A stretch of DNA of 41,944 nt from CAYNST01 sp964546435 (GTDB lineage Bacteria > Pseudomonadota > Gammaproteobacteria > Pseudomonadales > Cellvibrionaceae). The notes under the pieces were generated by a model. The model was not told the origin of the DNA, searched no databases, and was given only the letters and a program-made list of their open reading frames with translations. The position numbers were made by a program, and so were the translations under genes. The stretch is taken from positions 1 through 41,944 of the forward strand of contig CAZJKJ010000027.1 of assembly GCA_964546435.1 (NCBI GenBank). The letters are read 5' to 3'. Below, in pieces: positions 1-8,466 of this stretch (within the stretch, counting starts at the first letter, position 1; each line of letters starts with the position of its first letter).

Positions 1-176
1 GTAGCTCCTTACGGGTTGCAAGCTTCCCGCCGGGCGGTGAAGCAAGGAGAAGCCAGAATCAAGGTTTGATTTTGGCGGTTTAAGGGCGGCGGATTTTAGT
101 GAGTTAATCCCGCAAAAGCAAGGTAAACATCCCGGCGCAAATCGCGAGCGGGCCGGCGGCGCGCGGCGCGTTCCTC

Positions 177-185
177 TGCTATCCT
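177..185 (+). promoter_or_regulatory. possible extended -10 promoter of the first gene
   Basis: TGCTATCCT resembles an extended -10 element (TGnTATnnT). It lies about 30 bases before the start codon at 216, and a GGGAG ribosome site sits between at about 205-209. No convincing -35 box is seen. The upstream bases 1-176 hold no gene; an imperfect GC-rich palindrome (22-43) is visible there. Confidence 0.3.
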
Positions 186-215
186 CCCCCCACTTGCAAA
201 AGCCGGGAGTCCTGC

Positions 216-995
216 ATGTTCCACTGGTTCCAAAAACAGCTTATTTCCGATGCGGCCGCTGACTGGATCGACGAGTGCGCGGTGTTCGTTCTGCAACAGG
301 GGGGGCCTCAGGCGTTCTGGCAGCACACTCGCCTCATCGTGCCGGACGTCCAGGACTTTCCCCGGAAAGTCTCGGGACCCGAGCCCATGGCGCACTACAT
401 CCTGGGACGAGTGACCGAGCTGGCCGGTATCGCGCACTGGCCCTGGCTGCTGGTGGATGCCCGTCTCGCCCCTGCAGAGCCACCCCAACGCCTCGGCCTG
501 ATCCCCAGCGAGCGTTTTCGCGAGGATCAGCCGGCGATCGTGGCCACGGCGGCCACCACGGCCCTGCAGGTTCCCTACATCCGCGACCAGCTTCTCAAGC
601 CTCAGGACCTGGTGGCGTCGATTGCGCATACCTGCGCCCAGCACATGCTCTGGCAAAGCCAGCAAACGCCGCCGGGCGGTCTTGAACATTTCGAACAGGC
701 CGCCGAAGTGCTGGCCACTTTTCTCGGCTTCGGCATCATGCTGACCAACTCCGCCTATACCTACCGCGGCAGCTGCGCCAGCTGCTACAACCCCCGGGCC
801 AATCGCCAGGCGAGCCTGTCGGAAAGCGAATCCATCTATGCGCTGGCGCTTTTTTGCCATATCCGTCAGGAGCCGGTGGGGACCGTATTCAAGTACCTCA
901 AACCGCACCTGAAAGGCAGTTTCAAAGTCGCCCTCAAACAGATCCGAGCCCGCACGCCGGCGTTTCCGGAAAAACGTCTGGCGGCGGCGGAGTAA
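216..995 (+). CDS. hypothetical protein, degenerate zinc-peptidase-like
   Basis: A soluble 259-residue protein with no signal peptide. A GGGAG ribosome site stands 6 bases before the ATG. The order of motifs recalls a family of uncharacterised putative zinc peptidases: a 'lPt..yFP' segment (here RLIVPDVQDFP, 39-49), a helix that normally carries HExxH (here HTCAQH, 138-143), a downstream acidic helix followed by a GlG/ANS-type segment (E160, E164, then FLGFGIMLTNSAY), and an 'LSE...YALALF' segment (201-213). In this copy the catalytic Glu is Thr and the second His is displaced, so zinc catalysis is doubtful. A CASC motif (187-190) might bind metal or form a disulfide. It converges on the pectate lyase gene. 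The family assignment is from remembered motif patterns; the coding call is firmer than the function. Confidence 0.72.
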   Translation: MFHWFQKQLISDAAADWIDECAVFVLQQGGPQAFWQHTRLIVPDVQDFPRKVSGPEPMAHYILGRVTELAGIAHWPWLLVDARLAPAEPPQRLGLIPSERFREDQPAIVATAATTALQVPYIRDQLLKPQDLVASIAHTCAQHMLWQSQQTPPGGLEHFEQAAEVLATFLGFGIMLTNSAYTYRGSCASCYNPRANRQASLSESESIYALALFCHIRQEPVGTVFKYLKPHLKGSFKVALKQIRARTPAFPEKRLAAAE

Positions 996-1020
996 CCAGA
1001 GGAGCGTCCCGCGACGGCGG

Positions 1021-1056
1021 CAAAGAAAAACCGCAAGCCCGGTCTGCAACCGGGCT
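1021..1056 (-). terminator. rho-independent terminator of the pectate lyase gene
   Basis: AGCCCGGT (1036-1043) and ACCGGGCT (1049-1056) form a perfect 8-bp stem with a 5-base loop. Read on the minus strand, the stem is followed within a few bases by a T-rich stretch (TTTTTCTTTG). It starts 9 bases after the stop codon of the minus-strand gene. Confidence 0.75.
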
Positions 1057-1064
1057 CTGGCAGA

Positions 1065-2366
1065 TCAGTACTGGGTGATGCCGGCTGAGGTACAGCTGGC
1101 CCAGTTGCCGATACAGATACTGCCGGCATTGCGCAAACGGCTGTTGGTGATACGGGCAACGCTGGCGCTGCTGTCGGTGCGGAAAATGCCTTCCTTCATG
1201 TTGCTGATGTCGCAGCGATCAAGCAGAACATCAATCCGGTAGGTCGTCCCGCCGTTCTGGCGCAGCGTTTTGCCGGCCCCGTTGATCACGCAGTTTTCCA
1301 CCTGCAGGGTTGCGGCGGCGTTGACCTGGAAGAATTTGTCTTCCCCGTCGCGACCGGTAATGTTGCGCACCACAACGTGGCCTTCACTCTTGACGGTGAG
1401 CGCGTCTTCACCCACGTTCTGCCAGGTGACGTTCTGGATCACGGCATCGCCATAGGTATGGATGCCGTCGGCACCGTTATTGCCGATGATCACATTGTGC
1501 AGGGAGCCACCCTGCTCCACCCGGAAGACCGGCTTCTGTGATTCATTCTGACTGCCATCGCCGAGAGCAGACGTCGGGTTGAATGTCTGGCATTTGCCGT
1601 CGTAGGACTGACCGGCCTCGACCACAATGGTTTGACTCACGCTGACATTGCCGGTGGAGCTGCAGGTCGCACCGGTGATGGCGCCACCGCTACTGGATGA
1701 AGCACTGCTGCTCGAGGAGCTTGAGGAACTGGAAGAACTGGAAGAACTGCCACTGTCCGGCAGTACCGTGCCATAGGCTTCAAACTCACTGATCATCGGT
1801 GGAAAACTGGCGCTGTTGATCATCAGGTTGAGTTTCGACACCAGGGTCTGCTCAAACGTGATCACCGCCTCATTGCCAAGAAAATCACCCGCTGCCAACA
1901 CCTCACCACTGTCGTGATGGACGAGAGTCCAGCCGGTGACGGTGCTCGTCGGCTCGCGGATTACGACGGCGCTGGCGATCACCCTACTGGGGAATTTGAT
2001 GGAGATGCGCTCGCTGTTGGTGCCATAGGGCATCCAGTAAGTGGACGTATCGCCATCGGTCACACTGGCAAAGCTGGTCCCCTCCGCTTTCGTCGTGCCA
2101 TCGGCAGCGCTTTCGAGACGGGCGCCGGCCGGGAATTCGGGATTGTAGTCGCCGGAACTGCTGCTCGAGGAACTGCTGCTCGAGGAACTGCTGCTTGAGG
2201 AACTGCTACTGGAGGAACTGCTACTGGTAGAACCGCCGGGGCTGGTGCCACTGGAGGTCGAGGAACTTGACGAGCCGGAATCGCCCGGCACCTCGGTATC
2301 GAGATTGCCACCGCAGGCAACCAGCAGCGCGCTGGCGGCCAACATCAAAGGAAGACGCACGTTCAT
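1065..2366 (-). CDS. pectate lyase family 3 lipoprotein with poly-Ser linkers
   Basis: A 433-residue secreted lipoprotein that should cleave polygalacturonate by beta-elimination with calcium. It has a signal peptide ending in a lipobox with the acceptor at Cys18 (LLVAC). Next come a 24-residue poly-Ser linker (48-71), a discoidin-like (F5/8 type C-like) module at about 72-202, a second Ser-rich linker (207-226), and a C-terminal PL3 parallel beta-helix at about 250-433. The residues placed at the PL3 active site in the Bacillus Pel-15 numbering I recall are all present with matching spacing: D300, E320, D321, K326, K344, K366, R369. Gly-Gly after the acceptor Cys argues for outer-membrane sorting. 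The gene is single, with its own terminator. Poly-Ser linkers are typical of Cellvibrionaceae plant-wall enzymes. The ligand of the middle module is unknown. Confidence 0.9.
   Translation of the reverse strand: MNVRLPLMLAASALLVACGGNLDTEVPGDSGSSSSSTSSGTSPGGSTSSSSSSSSSSSSSSSSSSSSSSSSGDYNPEFPAGARLESAADGTTKAEGTSFASVTDGDTSTYWMPYGTNSERISIKFPSRVIASAVVIREPTSTVTGWTLVHHDSGEVLAAGDFLGNEAVITFEQTLVSKLNLMINSASFPPMISEFEAYGTVLPDSGSSSSSSSSSSSSSSSASSSSGGAITGATCSSTGNVSVSQTIVVEAGQSYDGKCQTFNPTSALGDGSQNESQKPVFRVEQGGSLHNVIIGNNGADGIHTYGDAVIQNVTWQNVGEDALTVKSEGHVVVRNITGRDGEDKFFQVNAAATLQVENCVINGAGKTLRQNGGTTYRIDVLLDRCDISNMKEGIFRTDSSASVARITNSRLRNAGSICIGNWASCTSAGITQY
2154..2228 (-). repeat. 15-bp tandem repeat coding the poly-Ser linker
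   Basis: Five head-to-tail 15-bp units (plus-strand form GGAACTGCTGCTCGA) start at 2154, 2169, 2184, 2199 and 2214. The last three carry silent or near-silent changes. They encode most of the first poly-serine linker of the pectate lyase, so linker length could change by slippage in steps of five serines. Confidence 0.85.
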
Positions 2367-2660
2367 GAAGAAGCCCTTGTTTCAAGGTTGGTCACGCAAC
2401 CCATTGTTATGAATCCCGGATCCGGTCCGAACAGCGCCCCGGGGCAGGACACGAAGACCTTATGGTTTTTCTGACATACAGATACGGCTCAGGCTAACAC
2501 AGCGACGCGGGGTGCCGGATGACAGAGGTCTCACCCCGGGCGGACGCTGGTGCCGATTTCACGATTCATCCCCAGGATGGCGGCGGGCGGTGGTGCAGGT
2601 GACGGTCAAATGAACAGGTTAAGTTGGCAACAGCTTAAGTTGACAGGTGGCGCTCAGCAG

Positions 2661-3338
2661 TCAGGGCGCCAGCAACTGGCACACCTGCTCGAGGCGGTCG
2701 GGCGTGCCCACATCCACCCACAGTCCGCCGAAGTGCTCCCCGGTGACCCGCTCCTCGCCCATAGCCCACAGGAGCACTTCAAGAAGGGGAAAGCGCGCCC
2801 GCAACCGGGGATAGGCGTGCAGCATCGCCGGCTGCACCACACTGAGACCGCTGAAGGTATAAGCAGGTGCGCCCCCCCTGGGCGTGACCGCTCCGGTGTC
2901 GGACAAGGAAAAATCGCCAGCAGGATGATGGGCCGGGTTATCCACCAGGACAAGATGCGCGCCGCGTTCCGGCGGGCAGACCAGCCGCAGCGCCTGCAGG
3001 GGATAATCGGTCCAGACATCCCCGTTGACCAGCAGGAACGGTCGGCTTCCCAACCACGGCAGCGCCCTGGCCACCCCGCCGGCCGTTTCCAGAGGTTCGG
3101 CTTCCCGGGAGATGTGAAGGGTCACCCCGAAGGCGCTGCCATCGCCCAGCGCCTGCTCGATCTGGTGCCCCAGATAAGAGACATTCACCACGATCTCGGT
3201 ATAGCCCGCGTCCCGCAGTTTGATGATGTGTCGCTCAATCAGCGGAATGCCGGCCACCGGCAGCAGCGGCTTGGGAACATGATCGGTGAGAGGACGCATG
3301 CGGCGACCTTCCCCCGCAGCGAGAATCATCGCTTTCAC
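2661..3338 (-). CDS. murU: N-acetylmuramate alpha-1-phosphate uridylyltransferase
   Basis: A 225-residue nucleotidyltransferase. It has the glycine-rich signature LAAGEGRRMRPLT near the N-terminus, then PKPLLPV and an NGDVW metal-binding segment. In the peptidoglycan recycling route of Pseudomonas, MurU converts MurNAc-1-phosphate to UDP-MurNAc. The start is taken as GTG at 3338, because it overlaps the amgK stop codon in a GTGA arrangement and gives a protein beginning VKAMILAAG as in the family; the open frame runs further upstream (to 3401) but only inside amgK. The GTGA overlap implies translational coupling to amgK, whose product supplies the substrate. The family is clear; the exact sugar is inferred from the pairing with amgK. 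Confidence 0.9.
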   Translation of the reverse strand: MKAMILAAGEGRRMRPLTDHVPKPLLPVAGIPLIERHIIKLRDAGYTEIVVNVSYLGHQIEQALGDGSAFGVTLHISREAEPLETAGGVARALPWLGSRPFLLVNGDVWTDYPLQALRLVCPPERGAHLVLVDNPAHHPAGDFSLSDTGAVTPRGGAPAYTFSGLSVVQPAMLHAYPRLRARFPLLEVLLWAMGEERVTGEHFGGLWVDVGTPDRLEQVCQLLAP

Positions 3339-4414
3339 AGGGGATTCACCCGGTGCCAGGCACTTGCATGAATCGCTGGTTGCAGCGCCCGGTCGAACCA
3401 TTCGACAAAGTTCGCCAGCTCAGGGTAACCCCGGGCCACCTCGACGGTGTAACGCACCACTAATGGCAGGTCGTTCAAGTAGCTGTGTTTGTTGTCCCGC
3501 AGAGACAAGCGGGCAAAGATGCCCAGCACCTTGATATGCCGCTGCAACCCCATGAGATCGAACCAGCGCAGAAACTGCCGGTCATCGAACCCGGTCGCCA
3601 GCCCGGCAGCCCGTAACCGGTGGGCATAGTCCAGAGCCCAACCCTGCACCTGCTCACGGGGCCAGGCGATGTAGCAGTCCCGCAGCAGGGAAACCAGATC
3701 GTAGGTGACCGGGCCGATGACCGCATCCTGGAAGTCGATGACGCCGGGAGGCTGGTGGGGGCGATGGATCAGGTTGCGCGAATGATAGTCCCGATGCACC
3801 ACCACCTGGGGCTGTTGCAGCGCGGATTCTTCCAGCAACCGGAACACATCCTCCAGCAGGCTCTGTTCGGCGGGACTGGTAGCGACACCCAGCAGCTTGC
3901 CAACAAACCATTCCGGGAAGAGATTCATTTCAGTTCGCAGGCGGTCGCGATCGTACAGCGGGAAAATCTGCGGGTCGGGCGGACAGTGCTGCAATTGCTG
4001 CAAGGCAGACAGGGCGCCGCCGTAGAGTTCATCCGCATTGTCTTCGTCAAGGACATCCAGCAGCAACTGGCTGCCCAGATCTTCAATCAGCAGATATCCG
4101 TGTTCAAGATCATGGGCGGCAATCGCCGGAGTCATGACGCCGCCCCTGCGCAAATGATGTGCGATTTTCATGAAACTGCCAGTGTCTTCCGTGGCGACGG
4201 GCGCGTATACCGCCAGCAACGGCGGCTCACTGGCGAGCCGGAAATAACGCCGAAAGCCCGCATCCCCAGACAGGGCCTGCCACTCGGGCGCCACATCGCC
4301 AACCGTATGGAACGCCGGATTCAGGGAAAATTCCTGCAACTGCAGATTTGGCCAGACGGCATTGACCCAGTGACGCAAACCGGCACCTGCTTCATTCATA
4401 TCCTGTTCCCGCAT
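3335..4414 (-). CDS. amgK: anomeric N-acetylmuramate/N-acetylglucosamine kinase
   Basis: A 359-residue kinase of the aminoglycoside-phosphotransferase fold, with the catalytic loop HRDYHSRN (207-214) and the metal-binding DFQD (227-230). AmgK phosphorylates MurNAc at the anomeric carbon so that MurU can make UDP-MurNAc. This recycles wall sugars without MurQ and bypasses the fosfomycin-sensitive MurA step. It is the first gene of a two-gene operon and is divergent from lptD, the same arrangement as in Pseudomonas. The start used is ATG at 4414; an in-frame ATG at 4399 follows a closer AGGA and is an alternative. The sequence does not rule out a broader sugar range. Confidence 0.88.
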   Translation of the reverse strand: MREQDMNEAGAGLRHWVNAVWPNLQLQEFSLNPAFHTVGDVAPEWQALSGDAGFRRYFRLASEPPLLAVYAPVATEDTGSFMKIAHHLRRGGVMTPAIAAHDLEHGYLLIEDLGSQLLLDVLDEDNADELYGGALSALQQLQHCPPDPQIFPLYDRDRLRTEMNLFPEWFVGKLLGVATSPAEQSLLEDVFRLLEESALQQPQVVVHRDYHSRNLIHRPHQPPGVIDFQDAVIGPVTYDLVSLLRDCYIAWPREQVQGWALDYAHRLRAAGLATGFDDRQFLRWFDLMGLQRHIKVLGIFARLSLRDNKHSYLNDLPLVVRYTVEVARGYPELANFVEWFDRALQPAIHASAWHRVNPL

Positions 4415-4640
4415 AACCCGTGGAGTGTCGCAAAGTCAAAACGGTGAACAGGTTAGAACATTCCGCGCAGCCGGAGCAACGCGAAAATCGCCACCATCAC
4501 CGGCAGGAGCAAGCCCCGCGTCCCTGCCCGGAGCGGTCCCGGACTCGGCCAGAGGTTTCCTAGTAATCTGCTGGCGACACCTTTACAATCGCCCTGCTCC
4601 AACTTCGGCTACATTCACTCAGGTGCAGATTTCTTCAGCA
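4415..4640. promoter_or_regulatory. divergent amgK / lptD control region
   Basis: A 226-bp region between divergent genes. TACAAT at 4584-4589, about 50 bases upstream of the lptD ATG, is a plausible -10 box, but no good -35 is found at normal spacing. The lptD frame is open through most of this region, but the encoded 72 residues are Pro/Ala/Ser-rich and precede an obvious signal peptide, so they are not taken as coding. Confidence 0.35.
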
Positions 4641-7085
4641 ATGCTCAAACGCCTTGTCCGGACGCTACCCATTTTCCTGTGTACCCTTTCCGGCTACGCG
4701 TTTTCCGCAACGCCAGAGACCGCGACGCCTGATGTGCCTGCGGAGCTGCTGACGCAGCGTTATGACTGGGTTCCGGCCGAGCAGCTTACCCGGTTGCAGC
4801 GGTCGTTTCTGGGGCCCGCCTGTCGCGGTACGTATCTCGACCCAATGGGGCCGGACATCGCCGAACTGCAGGACCCCGGAAGCGCACCCATTTATGTAGA
4901 AGCCGACTCCACCCATAAAGAAGGCCCCCAGATACAACTGCTGGGCGATGTGGAGATTTCCCAGGGGTTCCGGCAACTGCGTGCCGACAGCATGTCATAT
5001 GATCAGACGGTCGAAACCGCAGAACTCGAAGGCAATGTAGAAATCCGCCAGCCCGGGCTGCTGGTGCGCGGCGCCGGCGCCAAGGTCAATATGGCGGGCA
5101 ATGAGGCCCGCTTTGACGGCGGTGAATTCGTGCTGCACCAGAGCCATCTGCGCGGCAGTGCCGAAAGCATCGAGCAATTGTCCAACGGCGTCATCACCCT
5201 TGAACAGGGCCGCATTACCAGCTGTGAACCCTATAAAGAAACCTGGCTCATCAAGGGCGACAAACTGTCCATCAACCCCAATACCATGCAGGGTTACGGG
5301 CGCAATGTCTGGGTGACCATCGGCAAGATACCGGTTCTCTACACCCCCATCATTACCTTCCCGGTCGGCACCGAACGCCAGTCTGGTTTGCTCTTCCCCA
5401 CCTTCAGAACCAACGACGGGCACCCGGACATCACCGTGCCTTTCTACTGGAACATCGCGCCCAACTACGATGCGACCATCGCGCCCCGCTACGCCGGCGG
5501 CCACGGATTCATGCTGGAGACCGAATTCCGTCATCTGGGTGACTACGCGTCCAATACCATCAACCTCGGCTGGCTCCCCAAAGACGACGGCGGCGCCGAC
5601 CCGGATCTGGACCGGCTGCAGGAAAGCGGCCTGAGCGAAGCTACCCTGCGGCCTTTCAAGGGCGAACAGCGCTGGCTCGCCAATTATCTCCATCACGGGG
5701 AAGCCGATGGCCGCTGGTACTCGGACGTCGAGTTCACCAAAGTCAGTGACATCGATTATTTCCGCGATCTGTCCGCAGCCAGCTTCGATGTAACCAACAA
5801 TACCTATCTGACCCAGCGTGCGGTGCTCGGCCTGCGGCTGCCCAACTGGCATTTCAGTGCGCGGGCCCAGGCGTACCAGAACCTGCTGGCGGACCTGGCG
5901 CCGGCCTACCGGCAATTACCCAAAATTCAGGCCCAGGGGCGCTACCGCTGGAACTCCTGGAACCTGACTCTGGACCATGAACTCGCCCACTTCACCAATA
6001 AAGACGACACCTTTATTACCGGCAGTCGCGGCTATATGGACTACGCCCTGAGCTGGAGCCAGGAGCGCCCCTGGGGATTCATACGCCCCAAGATGGGCGT
6101 GCAGGCGCTGGGCTACCAGCTGGATGATGACAATCTCCGCGACGGCGTCGACGCCGATCCGGCCCTGGCCACCAATTACGCCAGTATCGACAGCGGCTTG
6201 GTGTTTGAGCGGGACGAGGGTCGCCAGATTCTGCAGCCGCGCTTCTATTACCTGTACCGCCGCTACACCGATCACAGCGATCTGTACAACCTGACCGACG
6301 CGGCCGACGGGCCGGTGCGGGACATCAATTTTGATACCACCCCGCTGACGTTCAGTTATCACCAGCTGTTTCGGGATCGTCGCTTCATCGGGCGGGACCG
6401 TCTCGATGATGCCAACCAGCTGACGGTGGGCGTCGATGCCCAGTGGTTCGATGAAGAGCGCCTGGAGCCCGTCATGGGTGCGAGCCTGGGGCAGGTTTTT
6501 TATTTTCAGGACCGGCGGGTGACCCTGGGAGATGAAAGCCAGAGCCAGACCTTGCAGGAATCCGATCTGGCCGCACGGTTTTTCGGTCGTATCAATGAAC
6601 GCTGGACCCTTCACAACGACTGGCTGTTCAACCCCAAAAGCAGCCGCATCATGCGGGCCAGCACCGGTCTCGAATATCGCGACGCCAAAAAGCGCTACGC
6701 AAGCCTCGGCTATCGCTATGTTCGCGAAGACCCTTTGGCGACCACCTGGGTACCCGTAGACCAGCTCGATACACTGTTTACTTTCCCCATCAAGGAACAG
6801 TGGCAGATCGTCGGCCGGGTTTTCTATGACCTGGATGCCCAGCGGGAACTCGATGCGTTCATCGGGTTCGAATACGACGATTGCTGTTACCGGCTGCGCA
6901 TATTGGCGCGGCGCTGGCTGGACAGTAAACTGGCGGACCTCGTCAATGACGAAGACCGCCATTACGACAATGGCATCTTCTTCGAAATCGATCTCAAGGG
7001 GCTGACCAGCTCGGGAGAGCGGGTGCGGCAATTGCTGGAAGAGAACATTCCGATTTTCAGAGAGCGAAACGAACCGATTCCCTGA
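4641..7085 (+). CDS. lptD: LPS-assembly protein LptD
   Basis: An 814-residue outer-membrane beta-barrel that, with lipoprotein LptE, inserts lipopolysaccharide into the outer leaflet. A signal peptide (about 1-22, ending AFSA) is followed by an OstA/LptA-like jellyroll at about 80-220, where LPS arrives from the periplasmic Lpt bridge, and then the barrel. The four cysteines known to form the LptD disulfides can be placed: C61, C195 and the adjacent pair C748-C749 in DDCCYRL. The ATG at 4641 is chosen because it begins the signal peptide; the frame stays open back to 4425. It heads a probable operon with surA, whose chaperone serves LptD folding, and with pdxA, rsmA, apaG and apaH. Confidence 0.95.
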   Translation: MLKRLVRTLPIFLCTLSGYAFSATPETATPDVPAELLTQRYDWVPAEQLTRLQRSFLGPACRGTYLDPMGPDIAELQDPGSAPIYVEADSTHKEGPQIQLLGDVEISQGFRQLRADSMSYDQTVETAELEGNVEIRQPGLLVRGAGAKVNMAGNEARFDGGEFVLHQSHLRGSAESIEQLSNGVITLEQGRITSCEPYKETWLIKGDKLSINPNTMQGYGRNVWVTIGKIPVLYTPIITFPVGTERQSGLLFPTFRTNDGHPDITVPFYWNIAPNYDATIAPRYAGGHGFMLETEFRHLGDYASNTINLGWLPKDDGGADPDLDRLQESGLSEATLRPFKGEQRWLANYLHHGEADGRWYSDVEFTKVSDIDYFRDLSAASFDVTNNTYLTQRAVLGLRLPNWHFSARAQAYQNLLADLAPAYRQLPKIQAQGRYRWNSWNLTLDHELAHFTNKDDTFITGSRGYMDYALSWSQERPWGFIRPKMGVQALGYQLDDDNLRDGVDADPALATNYASIDSGLVFERDEGRQILQPRFYYLYRRYTDHSDLYNLTDAADGPVRDINFDTTPLTFSYHQLFRDRRFIGRDRLDDANQLTVGVDAQWFDEERLEPVMGASLGQVFYFQDRRVTLGDESQSQTLQESDLAARFFGRINERWTLHNDWLFNPKSSRIMRASTGLEYRDAKKRYASLGYRYVREDPLATTWVPVDQLDTLFTFPIKEQWQIVGRVFYDLDAQRELDAFIGFEYDDCCYRLRILARRWLDSKLADLVNDEDRHYDNGIFFEIDLKGLTSSGERVRQLLEENIPIFRERNEPIP

Positions 7086-7146
7086 CCCGGCGCGCCTGCC
7101 CCGTGTCAGTCTGTGTTCCGATCGCCTCTATAACCGACTGGATTCT

Positions 7147-8466
7147 ATGAAACGATATACCCAATGGCTGGCAAGCGCCGCCTTTTCGCTCCTCTCTGGT
7201 ACCGCTCTGGCGGTTGCCGTACCGCTCGACAAGGTCGTCGCGGTGGTCGACAAGAACGTGGTCCTGCAATCGGAAGTGGACGAGCGGATTGTGCAGGTCG
7301 CCCAGCGCGCCGCCGCGCAGCGGATGTCTCTGCCGGACGTGGACGTGTTGCGGCAGCAGGTCATCGATCACCTGCTCAGTGAACAGCTGCAATTGCAGGT
7401 GGCCAGCCGCGTCGGCTTTACGGTGACGGACGAACAGGTCAACCAGGCGGTAAACAATATCCGCATGTCGAACAACATGAGCCCCGAGCAGTTCCGGCAA
7501 CAGTTGCAGCAGGAAGGCATGAGTCTGGAGGCGCTGCGGGACACCGTGCGCCGGGACATGACCATTCAACAGATCCAGCAGGGTATGGTGCAGCAGCGCA
7601 TCCAGATCTCGCCGCTGGAGATCGAAAACTTCCTCAGCTCCGCCGACGCCCAGTTCTGGATCTCGCCGGAATACCGCCTTTCCCACATCCTCATCAGCCT
7701 GCCTCAGTCCCCCACCGCCGATCAGATCGCGGCCGCTGAACGCAAAGCCGGGGAACTGGCGAAACGCATCCGCCGCGGCGCCAACTTCGCCGACGTGGCG
7801 ATTGCCGAGTCCAACGGCCCGGACGCCCTTGAAGGGGGCGATCTGGGGTGGCGCAAAAGCAGTGACCTGCCCAGCCTGTTTGCCGAGATCGCGCCGACCC
7901 TGGAAAAAGGTGATGTTTCCGAACCCGCCCGCAGCGCCGCCGGCTTTCATATCCTGCAACTGATGGACAAGCGCGACGACTCCCAGCAAGTCCAGCAGCA
8001 GGCCAAGGTGCGCCACATTCTGGTGAAACCCTCGGCGATTCTGAGCAATGAAGAAGCGGAAGCGAAACTTAAGAAAGTTCGCGAGCAGATCTTGAAGGGT
8101 GAAGATTTCGCCGCGCTGGCGAAAGAGCACTCGGAAGATATCGGCTCGATGTTATCGGGCGGCGAACTCGGCTGGAGCCGACCGGGGATGTTCGTCCCTG
8201 AATTCGAAAAAGCCCTGGCTGGCACCGCCACCGGCGAGATCAGCGAACCCTTCCGGAGCCGTTTCGGCTGGCACATTCTAAAAGTGGACGAGCGCCGGCA
8301 GGAAGACATCTCGAAAGAAGTCCTGCGGGAAAAGGCCGCCCGCATTCTCACCAGTCGCCGCTACGAAGATGAGCTGCAACTGTGGCTGCGGGAGCTGCGG
8401 GACAACGCCTACATCGATATCAAAGACGCTGAAGATATCAAAGACACCAAAGACGCTAAAAACTGA
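7147..8466 (+). CDS. surA: periplasmic chaperone and prolyl isomerase SurA
   Basis: A 439-residue periplasmic protein with a signal peptide ending near TALA, a SurA N-terminal chaperone domain (to about 170), and two parvulin-type peptidyl-prolyl isomerase domains (about 178-275 and 288-390, with EYRLSHILIS and KVRHILVKP). It escorts outer-membrane proteins, notably LptD encoded just upstream. The last 15 or so residues (IKDAEDIKDTKDAKN) are an unusual charged tail coded by a small internal duplication; see findings. The stop codon overlaps the pdxA start (TGATG), so translation is probably coupled. No strong ribosome site is seen before the ATG. Confidence 0.95.
   Translation: MKRYTQWLASAAFSLLSGTALAVAVPLDKVVAVVDKNVVLQSEVDERIVQVAQRAAAQRMSLPDVDVLRQQVIDHLLSEQLQLQVASRVGFTVTDEQVNQAVNNIRMSNNMSPEQFRQQLQQEGMSLEALRDTVRRDMTIQQIQQGMVQQRIQISPLEIENFLSSADAQFWISPEYRLSHILISLPQSPTADQIAAAERKAGELAKRIRRGANFADVAIAESNGPDALEGGDLGWRKSSDLPSLFAEIAPTLEKGDVSEPARSAAGFHILQLMDKRDDSQQVQQQAKVRHILVKPSAILSNEEAEAKLKKVREQILKGEDFAALAKEHSEDIGSMLSGGELGWSRPGMFVPEFEKALAGTATGEISEPFRSRFGWHILKVDERRQEDISKEVLREKAARILTSRRYEDELQLWLRELRDNAYIDIKDAEDIKDTKDAKN

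Noticed and set aside
22..43. GC-rich imperfect palindrome near the left edge as a terminator
   Set aside because: Its loop would be too small at full pairing and no T run follows; the upstream gene is outside the window.
5916..7031. 371-codon minus-strand frame inside lptD
   Set aside because: Antisense of the lptD barrel, whose cysteine and family motifs are unambiguous.
7057..8130. 357-codon minus-strand frame opposite surA
   Set aside because: Shadow; surA has two clear parvulin domains.
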